Assembly (NCBI GenBank): GCA_015233485.1
Contig: JADFXO010000070.1
Location: 1 to 13,840 of the forward strand
Length of the DNA stretch: 13,840 nucleotides
Direction of reading: 5' to 3'
From: Nitrospirota bacterium
GTDB lineage: Bacteria; Nitrospirota; Thermodesulfovibrionia; Thermodesulfovibrionales; Magnetobacteriaceae
The notes under the pieces were generated by a model that saw only the letters and a program-made list of their open reading frames with translations, had not been told where the DNA came from and made no database searches. This document shows, one piece after another, positions 6,734-13,826 of the stretch (positions within the stretch are counted from its first letter, which is position 1; every line of letters begins with the position of its first letter). A program made the translations under genes and the position numbers.

Positions 6734-7735
6734 ATGGCTGTAAAAATAGGTGTAAATGGATTCGGAAGGATCGGCAGGAACTACTTTAGGGCGTGCATGG
6801 AATCGAAAGAGATCGAAATCGTGGCAATCAACGACATCACAGACGCAAAGACCCTTGCCCATTTGCTGAAATATGACTCGGTGGTAGGCAATCTCCACGC
6901 CGATGTATCTGCCAAAGACGACTCATTGATTGTAAACGGCAAGTCCATAAAAATAACGGCGGAAAGGGATCCTGCGAATCTTCCATGGAAGGCGATGGGT
7001 GTTGAAATAGCCGTAGAGTCAACCGGCCTGTTCACAAAGAGGGACGCGGCATCAAAGCATCTGACGGCCGGCGCCGGCTGGGTATTGATTTCAGCCCCTG
7101 CGTCAGACGAGGACATCACCGTATGTATGGGCGTAAACAATGAGCTGCTTGACCCGGCAAAACATAAGATAATCTCCAATGCCTCGTGTACGACAAACTG
7201 TCTGTCTCCAATTTCCAAGGTATTACATAAGGAGTTCGGCATAATAAAAGGCCTGATGACCACAGTACATTCTTATACCAATGACCAGAGGCTTCTTGAC
7301 CTAGCGCACAAAGATCTCAGAAGGGCGAGGGCGGCGGCACTTTCCATAATCCCCTCAAGCACAGGCGCGGCTAAGGCTATCGGCCTTGTGCTTCCAGAGC
7401 TAAAGGGCAAATTAGACGGGTTCTCGATGCGCGTACCAACCCCTAACGTGTCGGTTGTGGATCTTACCGTAGAGCTGAAGAAAGAGGCATCTGCGGCAGA
7501 GATTAACAGCGCTATGAAGGCAGCGGCAGACGGCCCGATGAAGGGAATCCTGCAGTACTGCGACGATCCGCTCGTATCAGCAGACTTCAGGGGCAATCCA
7601 CACTCATCAATATTTGACCCTGCATTGACAAAGACGATAGGCAATATGGCAAAAGTAATCTCATGGTATGACAACGAATGGGGTTATAGCTGCCGCTTAA
7701 GAGACCTCACCCTCTATGTTATATCAAAGAGATAG
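6734..7735 (+). CDS. gap: Type I glyceraldehyde-3-phosphate dehydrogenase
   Basis: A 333-aa enzyme that oxidises and phosphorylates glyceraldehyde-3-phosphate to 1,3-bisphosphoglycerate in glycolysis, and runs in reverse in gluconeogenesis or CO2-fixing metabolism. The Rossmann motif is VNGFGRIGR at 7-15. The acidic AINDI after the second strand favours NAD. The catalytic motif is SNASCTTNC with C152, and the proton-abstracting His is H179 in TVHSYTNDQ. Length is typical. I prefer the ATG at 6734 (MAVKIGVNGFGRIG) over the ATG at 6719, because GGAGGAGG at 6721-6728 is well spaced to 6734 and the resulting N-terminus matches the family. Pgk follows 12 nt downstream, so the two form an operon. 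Confidence 0.97.
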   Translation: MAVKIGVNGFGRIGRNYFRACMESKEIEIVAINDITDAKTLAHLLKYDSVVGNLHADVSAKDDSLIVNGKSIKITAERDPANLPWKAMGVEIAVESTGLFTKRDAASKHLTAGAGWVLISAPASDEDITVCMGVNNELLDPAKHKIISNASCTTNCLSPISKVLHKEFGIIKGLMTTVHSYTNDQRLLDLAHKDLRRARAAALSIIPSSTGAAKAIGLVLPELKGKLDGFSMRVPTPNVSVVDLTVELKKEASAAEINSAMKAAADGPMKGILQYCDDPLVSADFRGNPHSSIFDPALTKTIGNMAKVISWYDNEWGYSCRLRDLTLYVISKR

Positions 7736-7747
7736 GGGGACATTGCA

Positions 7748-8944
7748 ATGGGTCTTAATAAACTCGTAATAACTGACCTTGATTTAAAAGGCAAGCGCAC
7801 TTTTATAAGGGTGGACTTTAATGTCCCGTTTGACGACAGTGGCAATATATCAGATGACAACAGGATTCGTATGGCCTTGCCGACGATACAATTGGCAGTC
7901 AAAGGCGGCGCAAGGGTAATCCTTGCCTCCCATCTGGGCAGGCCTAAGGGGAAGCCTAATCCTAAGTTCAGCCTTGCCCCCGTAGCAAAACGGCTTGAGG
8001 CGCTGCTGGGACAAAAGGTGACTTTTGTCTCTGACTGCATTGGTCCTGAGGTTGAAAAAACCGTTAACAGCATGAAAGACGGCGATGTGCTGCTCCTTGA
8101 AAACGTCAGATTTTACGCTGAAGAGGAGAAAAACGACCCTGGTTTCTCAGAAAAACTGGCCAGACTTGCCGATGTATACGTAAATGACGCCTTTGGTACC
8201 GCCCACAGGGCACACGCAACTACTGAAGGTATAACGAAATTCGTAAAGACGGCGGCGGCCGGCCTCCTGATGAAAAAAGAACTCGAATACCTGATCGAGT
8301 CCATAAACAATCCGGTGAGGCCGTTTGTGGCAATAGTAGGCGGCGCAAAGGTGTCGGGTAAGATAGCAGTACTTGATAACCTGGCCGGCAAGGTCAACAA
8401 GGTTATCATTGGCGGAGGCATGGCCAATACGTTTTTCAAGGCACAGGGCTATGAAATAGGCGATTCCCTGTGTGAGGCTGAAATGCTTGATACGGCCAAG
8501 TCGATAATGGAAAAGATGAAGGCCAACAATGTGGAATTCCTGCTGCCGATAGACTGCGTGATAGCGCAGTCCACCGAGCCTGGGGCAGAGACTAAGGCCG
8601 TCCCGGTAAAAAATGTACCGGCGGGCTGGAAGATACTGGACGTAGGGCCTGAATCATCCAAGCTGTTTGCTGCTGCGGTAGCAGACGCAAAGACCATAGT
8701 GTGGAACGGCCCGATGGGCTTGTTCGAGATAGATGCGTTTTCAACGGGCACATACTCTCTGGCAAAGGCCGTGGCGGCCTCAAGCGGGACGAGTATCATA
8801 GGAGGCGGGGATTCGGTATTGGCCGTCAAGAGGGCTGGGGTTGCCGATAAGGTCTCTTTTATCTCCACGGGAGGCGGTGCGTCTTTAGAGCTTCTCGAAG
8901 GGAAAGTCCTGCCTGGGGTTGCGGCACTCTCAGAGAAAAAGTAA
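7748..8944 (+). CDS. pgk: Phosphoglycerate kinase
   Basis: A 398-aa monomeric kinase that transfers the phosphate of 1,3-bisphosphoglycerate to ADP, directly downstream of gap in the pathway and on the chromosome. Substrate residues include D23 and N25 (RVDFNVP) and H62 and R65 in SHLGRPKG. AFGTAHRAHA is the conserved basic patch. The nucleotide side shows VGGAKVSGKI, WNGPMGLFE and the G352-GGDS loop. Length matches bacterial PGK. ATG 7748 follows AGGGGG at the gap stop codon. The gene is followed 16 nt later by a strong intrinsic terminator; neither tpiA nor secG, common followers in other bacteria, is present. Confidence 0.97.
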   Translation: MGLNKLVITDLDLKGKRTFIRVDFNVPFDDSGNISDDNRIRMALPTIQLAVKGGARVILASHLGRPKGKPNPKFSLAPVAKRLEALLGQKVTFVSDCIGPEVEKTVNSMKDGDVLLLENVRFYAEEEKNDPGFSEKLARLADVYVNDAFGTAHRAHATTEGITKFVKTAAAGLLMKKELEYLIESINNPVRPFVAIVGGAKVSGKIAVLDNLAGKVNKVIIGGGMANTFFKAQGYEIGDSLCEAEMLDTAKSIMEKMKANNVEFLLPIDCVIAQSTEPGAETKAVPVKNVPAGWKILDVGPESSKLFAAAVADAKTIVWNGPMGLFEIDAFSTGTYSLAKAVAASSGTSIIGGGDSVLAVKRAGVADKVSFISTGGGASLELLEGKVLPGVAALSEKK

Positions 8945-8960
8945 ACTATTCATACACATA

Positions 8961-8997
8961 AAAAGGCCTGAGGAAAATATCCTCAGGCCTTTTTTTA
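8961..8997 (+). terminator. Rho-independent terminator of gap-pgk, probably bidirectional
   Basis: A perfect stem of 11 bp with GC-rich core (AGGCCTGAGGA 8964-8974 with TCCTCAGGCCT 8980-8990), extendable by three A-T pairs, closes a 5-nt loop AAATA. On the + strand a T-run follows (8990-8996). On the - strand the A-run 8960-8964 gives five T residues, so it may also stop readthrough from the convergent signalling operon. Confidence 0.95.
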
Positions 8998-9074
8998 TTA
9001 TACAGCGAGTAATTCTGAAGCGAGTCGTAAGGATACAATTTGACAGCGACGCAGCCTTTAGCCCCAGTGCCGAA

Positions 9075-9090
9075 GCCGCCAACGGGCGGC
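9075..9090. other. Perfect GC hairpin in the pgk / response-regulator intergenic gap
   Basis: GCCGCC (9075-9080) and GGCGGC (9085-9090) form a 6-bp stem with an AACG loop. It is followed by an A/T-rich stretch. It lies between two terminator-like hairpins, in a 180-nt interval without a convincing gene. Role unknown. Confidence 0.5.
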
Positions 9091-9132
9091 AGCCCAAATT
9101 AAATAAATAAAACATGTGCGTGATTATGGGGT

Positions 9133-9158
9133 GAAGGGGGATTATCCCCCTTCGTTTT
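9133..9158 (+). terminator. Second terminator-like hairpin
   Basis: A perfect 9-bp stem GAAGGGGGA (9133-9141) / TCCCCCTTC (9145-9153) with loop TTA, followed by GTTTTT on the + strand. On the - strand the stem is followed by ACCCC, without a T-run, so as an intrinsic terminator it points in the + direction although the nearest gene (ending at 9174) is on the - strand. Confidence 0.75.
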
Positions 9159-9173
9159 TAATCCTTAGGCTTT

Positions 9174-9707
9174 TTAGTTTAACAGCGACTTTATCGCTTC
9201 CGCCAACTCATCGGGATCTATCGGTTTATCCAAAAACAGGTCAGGTAAAGACAAATACGGTTTTATATTTGCCTCTTTGTCTTTGAATTGCTTCAGCATC
9301 TGTTCTCTCTCAAACAGCAATATCTTGCGATACGAGGCAAAGCGCAGGAATACCTTGTCTATTGTGCTGTCCACATTGTCCAACAGACGCTCCATTTCCT
9401 TTATGACTTCCTTGTTGTCAATCTCCTTGCGGGCATGTTCAATAAAGCTCAGGGCAGAGCTTAGTATTATGACCGGAATATCTCTTGTCTCCTTTTTGCC
9501 CCGTATGTCCTGTAAGGCGCTTATGCCATTTTTCTTTGGCATCATAATGTCCAAAATGATAATGTCAGGGTTTCCCTCATTTGCCTTTTTAACTCCTTCC
9601 TCACCGTTTTCGGCCGTAAGTACGACATATCCCTTTTGTTCAAGGGTTATCGTCAGAAATTTTCTTGCCGCCTCATCGTCATCAACTACCAGTATGCGTT
9701 TACCCAT
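9174..9707 (-). CDS. Single-domain response regulator with a long insertion in the receiver
   Basis: A 177-aa CheY-like receiver with no output domain. The acidic cluster D9-D10-D11, phosphoacceptor D53 (IILDIMMPKKNG), S83 (VIILSSA) and the closing K161 (LDKPIDPDEL) are all present, so it should be phosphorylatable. In ordinary receivers the Lys comes about 20-25 residues after the Ser/Thr; here 78 residues separate them. The extra roughly 55 residues (about 87-155) are charged and helical (KEVIKEMERLLDN, REQMLKQFKDKE), replacing or extending the alpha4 region. The ATG at 9707 overlaps the upstream kinase by 8 nt and has AAGGAG at 9715-9720. It may be the terminal phosphate sink or a protein-protein output of the two kinases encoded upstream. 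Confidence 0.9.
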   Translation of the reverse strand: MGKRILVVDDDEAARKFLTITLEQKGYVVLTAENGEEGVKKANEGNPDIIILDIMMPKKNGISALQDIRGKKETRDIPVIILSSALSFIEHARKEIDNKEVIKEMERLLDNVDSTIDKVFLRFASYRKILLFEREQMLKQFKDKEANIKPYLSLPDLFLDKPIDPDELAEAIKSLLN

Positions 9708-10998
9708 TGTGGTTCTCCTTTTTGTCGTTATTGTTTAGTTTATGCCTCCGGTCTTTATGAAGCACTATCGTAAACTTTGTACCTCTGCCCAGCTCTGAAT
9801 CTATATCAAGCCTTCCACCGTGTTCTTCAATAATCTTCTTTGTTATGGACAGCCCAAGGCCGTTTCCTTTAGAGTGCTTAGTAGTATAAAATAGTTTGAA
9901 AATATTTTCCATGTCCTCCGGTCCAATCCCGCAGCCGTTGTCCGCCACTTCCATACAGGTGCAACCGTCTCCGTTCAGATACGTTTTTATTGCCACTTTG
10001 CCTCTTGCCCCACTATTATATACTTTATCCCTGCATGTATCAACTGCGTTACAGATGAGATTCATTAACGCGGTGTGAATTGCCTTGTAATCGAACATTG
10101 CCTCAGGCAGGGAATCATCCATGTCGGCAACGATTTCAACATTGCTAATTCCAGAGCAGGATTGAGAATTCCTGCAGGTATCAAGAATCTCCCCTACGAG
10201 GGCGTTAAGGGAATGCGGTTTAGTTTCGATCCTGTCAAAGCGCGACAGGTCGAGCAGGCCGCAGGTGAGTTCTTCCATGCGTGCGATGCCGATTTTCGTC
10301 ACGTCCCAGCCCTTTTTTATCAGGTCGAGGTTGTCGTTTTTGAGGGCAGATTCGATAATATATTTTCCGCCTTTGAGGGCGTTGAGGATATTCTTCGCGC
10401 CGTGAATTATCTGCAATATTGCCAAACCGATTGCCGCTTGCTGTGCCTGTTCGGCCATTTTCCTCTCAGCTTCTATTCTCATTTTGAATTCTGTTTTCAT
10501 CACGATGTTGGCGGTTTCGAGCTCTGTAATGTCCCTGTACGAACGCAGACAGGTGATGATTGCGGAGTAGAGTTTTTGTACCGTAAGATCGCTCTTCTCC
10601 AGAAAACCGTTGATGTCGTAATTGACGATAACCGATTTTTCGGGGGCTATGCCGGGCTGTCCCGTCCTTAATAATATCCTGACAAAACGGTTTTTCAAAT
10701 CTTCACGGACATATTTTGCAAAATTTAACCCCGCCAAATCGTCTTCCATCACGACGTCAAGCAGGATAACGGCCGTGTCCCCATGCTCCACTATCAGTTT
10801 CCTTGCCTCGGCAGCCGAGGTTGCAAACAGGAGCATCAGGCCCCTGCCCTGAAAAGTAAACTCTGCCAGAGACGACCTTGTTGCCCTGTGCACCTCAATA
10901 TCGTCATCGACGATAAGCACCTTCCACACAGCAGTCTGCGCGGCAGGCTGCTGCCCATCCTCTTCGTAAAACGAATAACTCTCTTCTATATCTTCCAT
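9700..10998 (-). CDS. Receiver-histidine kinase hybrid (REC-HisKA-like-HATPase)
   Basis: A 432-aa soluble protein. Residues 25-155 form a receiver with phosphoacceptor D81 (VILLDVVME). Its wording, including VDDDIEVHRAT, RILLRTGQPG and VNYDINGFLEKS, is the style normally found before DUF3369 in other regulators; here it is fused to a kinase instead. A helical linker (160-190) leads to an atypical H-box, IIHGAKNILNAL with H199, then a HATPase domain: N-box N317, D353-NGCGIG, and GNGLGLS at 378-384. There are no membrane segments, so it is cytosolic. The ATG at 10998 (GAGGAT upstream) lies 17 nt after the larger kinase gene and it overlaps the next receiver gene by 8 nt. It likely takes its signal through phosphorylation of its own receiver, acting in the middle of a relay; this is inference. 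Confidence 0.92.
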   Translation of the reverse strand: MEDIEESYSFYEEDGQQPAAQTAVWKVLIVDDDIEVHRATRSSLAEFTFQGRGLMLLFATSAAEARKLIVEHGDTAVILLDVVMEDDLAGLNFAKYVREDLKNRFVRILLRTGQPGIAPEKSVIVNYDINGFLEKSDLTVQKLYSAIITCLRSYRDITELETANIVMKTEFKMRIEAERKMAEQAQQAAIGLAILQIIHGAKNILNALKGGKYIIESALKNDNLDLIKKGWDVTKIGIARMEELTCGLLDLSRFDRIETKPHSLNALVGEILDTCRNSQSCSGISNVEIVADMDDSLPEAMFDYKAIHTALMNLICNAVDTCRDKVYNSGARGKVAIKTYLNGDGCTCMEVADNGCGIGPEDMENIFKLFYTTKHSKGNGLGLSITKKIIEEHGGRLDIDSELGRGTKFTIVLHKDRRHKLNNNDKKENHNG

Positions 10999-11015
10999 TT
11001 TATATCCTCATAGCT

Positions 11016-13109
11016 TCACAGCAGCTCTCTTGGTATAGTGATAATAAAACTCGTCCCCTCGCCCTCAATAGTCTCGCATTCAACTTCACCCTGTAAGGTC
11101 TTTTGAACGACGTTAAAGACGATATTAAGTCCCAGTCCGCTGTTGCCTCCTTTGCGGTTCGTCGTGAAAAACGGGTCGAAGATTTTGCATACGATGTCGT
11201 TCGGTACCCCTTTGCCGTTGTCGTTGAACATGATGACTATATTTTTTTGGGTCTCTATGACGTTTATATCTATATTTCCTTTAGCGTCTTTATCAAAGGC
11301 ATGGGTTATCGCATTCATGACAAGATTTGTGATTATCTGGGCAAACGCCCCTGGATAGTTATCCAGTTCAATGTCCTCAGCACAGTGTATTTGTACCTCA
11401 AGCGGGGTCTTTTTGAGTGTCGGCTTCAGACTCATAATGATATCCTCAAGGTATTCCTTCAGTTTGAATCTGCGACGCTGCTGGCTTGTCTGGTCTCCTG
11501 AGACCATCTTAAAACTCTTAACCATGGCTGACGACCTGAGGAGGTTTTTTAAAATAATGTCGCTGTCTTCCGTTGTCGAGGAGAAATAATTTTCTAGTCT
11601 GGACTTCGACAGTTTATTCTGGTTAAATAATTCGACAATCTCTCTGGTTCTTTCCTGAAGGTGTGACGCCGCCATTACGCTGTTGCCAATGGGGGTATTT
11701 ATCTCGTGGGCAACACCGGAGACAAGCTGCCCAAGGGCTGCCAGTTTTTCTGATTGAATCACTTTTTCCTGGCTGAATAACAGATTTTCGTTAGTGCGTT
11801 TTAGTTCGTCAAGGAGCTGTGTCTGTTTTTCCTCCGCCTGTTTTCTCAGTGATGTATCACTAAATACAATGACCGCCCCCATCAGACGATGGTTGTCATC
11901 AAAAATCGGGGTAGAGACATACTCCACGGGGAAACTCGTGCCGTCCTTTCTCCAAAACATCTCTGCATCGACACGATAGACCTTTCCATCAAAAAAAGTC
12001 TTATATATGCAGCACTTGTCAATATAACAGGCTATATCGTTCGTATTGGGATGGTGAATTACGTCATGCTGTTGCTTACCTATCAGTTCTTCGGGTCTCC
12101 ATCCGGTCATCTTCGTAGCCGCGGGATTTACAAAGGAAATAAGCCCGTTTCTATCAAGTCCGAAGATACCCTCACCTGCCGAGTTAAGGATCATCTCCTT
12201 GCGCTGTTTTAGTTCCCTGAAGGCCTCCTCAGCGCTCCTTCTGGCGATGATGCCGGCAAGGGTATTGGAGACCGCAACTAAAAATTCCTCTTCCATTTCA
12301 CTTTTCTTATGTCCTTCTTTGAGGTACAGGTTAATGACCCCAATGAGCTTGTCTGAAAGTATGATAGGGACACAAAAATGTCCATGCTGGGTCATATTAT
12401 CAAATATAATATCGTGGCGGTCATCGATACAATCCGAGAAGACGATTTTACGGCTGGCCGCGGCCTTCCCACACAGGCACTTGCCAAAGGGCACCCTGTT
12501 ACAGGCCTCAAGCAGCTCGTTTGAAAAACCCTTATGAACCTTCAGCTCAAGGACTTCCTCCGTCTCTTCGACAAGGAAGATAGAGCCTTTGGATTCCAGT
12601 CTTAACCACGAAAGCGTCATAATCTTGTCCAGAATCTTGTCCATCTGCTCTGTAAGTGAGATAGGCTCCAGGGATATGCCAAGTATAGTGTTTAATATGC
12701 TTTGAATAAGGTATTGCAGTTCAAGTTCTTTCTCTGTCTTACTGTTATAGAGGGCGATTTTTATTACGGCATAGAGTTCGCTTTCGTTGAATGGTTTTAG
12801 TATGTAGCCATAGGGGTTGGTCTTTTCGACACGTTTTAAGATATTGTAATCCATATAAGCGGTAAGATAAATAATAGGGATCTTATATTTATCCTTAATC
12901 AACGTTGAGGTCTCAATACCGTCGATATCTCCGCGAAGGTTGATATCCATCAGCACGAGGTCGGGGACGGATTCCTCAATCTTCTGAAGCGCCTCCTCGC
13001 CAGAGCCAACAGTGCCGGACACCTTGTAACCCCACCCCTGAAGCAGCTTTTTTATCTCCAGAGATACAACTACTTCGTCATCGACTACGAGAATGTTTTT
13101 TTTCCCCAT
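11016..13109 (-). CDS. Receiver-GAF-PAS-histidine kinase
   Basis: A 697-aa cytosolic sensor kinase. In order (numbering from the GTG at 13121; subtract 4 for the ATG): receiver 8-125 with D59 (LVLMDINLRG) and K109; GAF about 135-295; PAS about 303-425 (NSAGEGIFGLDRNG, FVNPAATKMTGW); coiled coil 425-460; HisKA with H472 in GVAHEINTPIGN; HATPase with N603, DNGKGV 634-639 and GLGL 662-665. The GAF has a CLCG motif (C215, C217), C231 and H246-G-H-F-C250. There are no membrane helices. I choose ATG 13109 (MGKKNILVVDDE) because AAGGGG precedes it; the in-frame GTG at 13121 lacks a ribosome binding site. First gene of the - strand operon, probably the main sensor. Confidence 0.93.
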   Translation of the reverse strand: MGKKNILVVDDEVVVSLEIKKLLQGWGYKVSGTVGSGEEALQKIEESVPDLVLMDINLRGDIDGIETSTLIKDKYKIPIIYLTAYMDYNILKRVEKTNPYGYILKPFNESELYAVIKIALYNSKTEKELELQYLIQSILNTILGISLEPISLTEQMDKILDKIMTLSWLRLESKGSIFLVEETEEVLELKVHKGFSNELLEACNRVPFGKCLCGKAAASRKIVFSDCIDDRHDIIFDNMTQHGHFCVPIILSDKLIGVINLYLKEGHKKSEMEEEFLVAVSNTLAGIIARRSAEEAFRELKQRKEMILNSAGEGIFGLDRNGLISFVNPAATKMTGWRPEELIGKQQHDVIHHPNTNDIACYIDKCCIYKTFFDGKVYRVDAEMFWRKDGTSFPVEYVSTPIFDDNHRLMGAVIVFSDTSLRKQAEEKQTQLLDELKRTNENLLFSQEKVIQSEKLAALGQLVSGVAHEINTPIGNSVMAASHLQERTREIVELFNQNKLSKSRLENYFSSTTEDSDIILKNLLRSSAMVKSFKMVSGDQTSQQRRRFKLKEYLEDIIMSLKPTLKKTPLEVQIHCAEDIELDNYPGAFAQIITNLVMNAITHAFDKDAKGNIDINVIETQKNIVIMFNDNGKGVPNDIVCKIFDPFFTTNRKGGNSGLGLNIVFNVVQKTLQGEVECETIEGEGTSFIITIPRELL

Positions 13110-13162
13110 AAGCCCCTTCACAATATCAGATTGTCTGTTCCATCCAAAGCCACAACACCACT

Positions 13163-13236
13163 ATTCTATCATAAAAATAAATATTTCATAAATCAAATAA
13201 AAACTATTATGCCACTAAAATCAGAGATTCTATCAT
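13163..13236. repeat. 10-bp direct repeat ATTCTATCAT in the kinase promoter region
   Basis: ATTCTATCAT occurs at 13163-13172 and again at 13227-13236, 64 bp apart. The first copy overlaps the -10 of the - strand promoter. Each copy has CCACTA a short way upstream. It could be a regulator site or chance in A/T-rich DNA. Confidence 0.35.
13168..13196 (-). promoter_or_regulatory. Sigma70-type promoter of the signalling operon
   Basis: Read on the - strand: TTGATT (13196-13191), 17-nt spacer, TATGAT (13173-13168). The predicted start near 13161 gives a leader of about 50 nt before the ATG at 13109. The surrounding sequence is strongly A/T-rich. Confidence 0.65.
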
Positions 13237-13379
13237 CCAGCCTTTATTATATTAACCAGACACCACCTGTCCCCGCTGAATACTGACTTGCACACATGTT
13301 GCCTTTACGAACTTGCCGGGGATGGCTTGAGGGCAATGTAACGCTTTTTCCGTCCGTTTGATATTTATGCAAAAATAAC
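13197..13379. other. Intergenic region between divergent promoters, no gene seen
   Basis: Between the - strand kinase promoter and the + strand promoter I see no supported gene. It holds one copy of the ATTCTATCAT repeat and a possible long-range inverted pair, TCCCCG (13270-13275) with CGGGGA (13317-13322). All frames are short and codon-poor. Confidence 0.5.
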
Positions 13380-13436
13380 ACTTGACAACAACTACAAGTT
13401 ATAGTATGATGCTAAGAATGACAACTAATAGTAGTT
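13380..13436 (+). promoter_or_regulatory. Near-consensus sigma70 promoter with overlapping inverted repeats
   Basis: TTGACA (13382-13387), a 17-nt spacer and TATGAT (13405-13410): the strongest promoter in the window, with a predicted start near 13417. ACTTG (13380-13384) and CAAGT (13395-13399) form an inverted repeat across the -35, and AACTA (13423-13427) with TAGTT (13432-13436) forms a second at the transcription start. Both could be repressor operators. It reads toward the structured region and the small membrane peptide. Confidence 0.75.
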
Positions 13437-13528
13437 TTGAATGTATAGCAGCTATTCTCCTTAATGCTGATACCGTTAAGCAAGCCGTAATTGAGGGGTA
13501 CGGCTCGGGCAGAAAAGGCTCTGATTGA
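13418..13528 (+). CDS. Possible leaderless 36-aa ORF (uncertain)
   Basis: ATG 13418 to TGA 13526-13528 encodes 36 residues (starts MTTNSSFECIAAILL). The ATG coincides with the predicted transcription start of the strong promoter, so it would be translated without a leader. There is no ribosome binding site. No family recognised; the same stretch could equally be untranslated leader. Confidence 0.25.
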   Translation: MTTNSSFECIAAILLNADTVKQAVIEGYGSGRKGSD

Positions 13529-13717
13529 GTTTAACTGAGGAAACAGTGGTCAGGAAGGTTGAATTTGAGCAGATGAGAGGGTTGAGGTTAAACCGGTGGT
13601 TTGCCTAGGGCTTAGAATTCAGTTTCTGAGCCGTCAACGCCGGCTAAGTTGTCGCAAGCTGTTGTGGCTTTGGGAATTATTAAACTGGCACTAAGTATAC
13701 TGTAAGGAGAAGAGTTT
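13529..13717 (+). ncRNA. Hairpin-rich leader or small RNA candidate downstream of the strong promoter
   Basis: This stretch has no ORF above about 30 codons but several stems: AAACC (13590-13594)/GGTTT (13598-13602), GGCTTAGAA (13609-13617)/TTCTGAGCC (13624-13632, 9 bp with one G-T) and CAAC (13635-13638)/GTTG (near 13648-13651). I see no T-run after them, so it is more likely a 5' leader of the downstream small gene than a terminated RNA. It matches no riboswitch I recognise. A 20-residue frame from GTG 13546 (after GAGGAA) to TAG 13608 is also present but unsupported. Confidence 0.35.
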
Positions 13718-13801
13718 TTGGATACCCTACTTTTAATCGTAATACTGCTGATAGTCTTCGGCGGTGGCGGTGGATATTACATTAGGAGGCGTTGGTTTTG
13801 A
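13718..13801 (+). CDS. 27-aa single-pass membrane peptide
   Basis: TTG 13718 follows AAGGAG (13704-13709) with an 8-nt gap and runs to TGA 13799-13801. After the start and MDT come about ten hydrophobic residues (LLLIVILLIVF), then five Gly, YY and a basic end, IRRRWF. This is a plausible inner-membrane miniprotein with a cytoplasmic-type positive tail. It resembles the short hydrophobic, Gly-rich peptides (DUF3309-like in style) seen in stress loci, but it is too short to assign. The good ribosome binding site, compact hydrophobic pattern and following SD-led gene argue that it is real. Confidence 0.6.
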   Translation: MDTLLLIVILLIVFGGGGGYYIRRRWF

Positions 13802-13826
13802 TGCCGGTAAAAAACAGGAGGATATA

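Noticed and set aside
6781..7674. Long - strand open frames opposite gap (160 and 133 codons)
   Set aside because: Shadows of the gap coding sequence, Ser/Ala-rich antisense products without domains.
10075..10671. 198-codon + strand open frame opposite the REC-histidine kinase
   Set aside because: It is antisense to a clear kinase gene with all motifs; composition is what a shadow frame gives, with no ribosome binding site or family resemblance.
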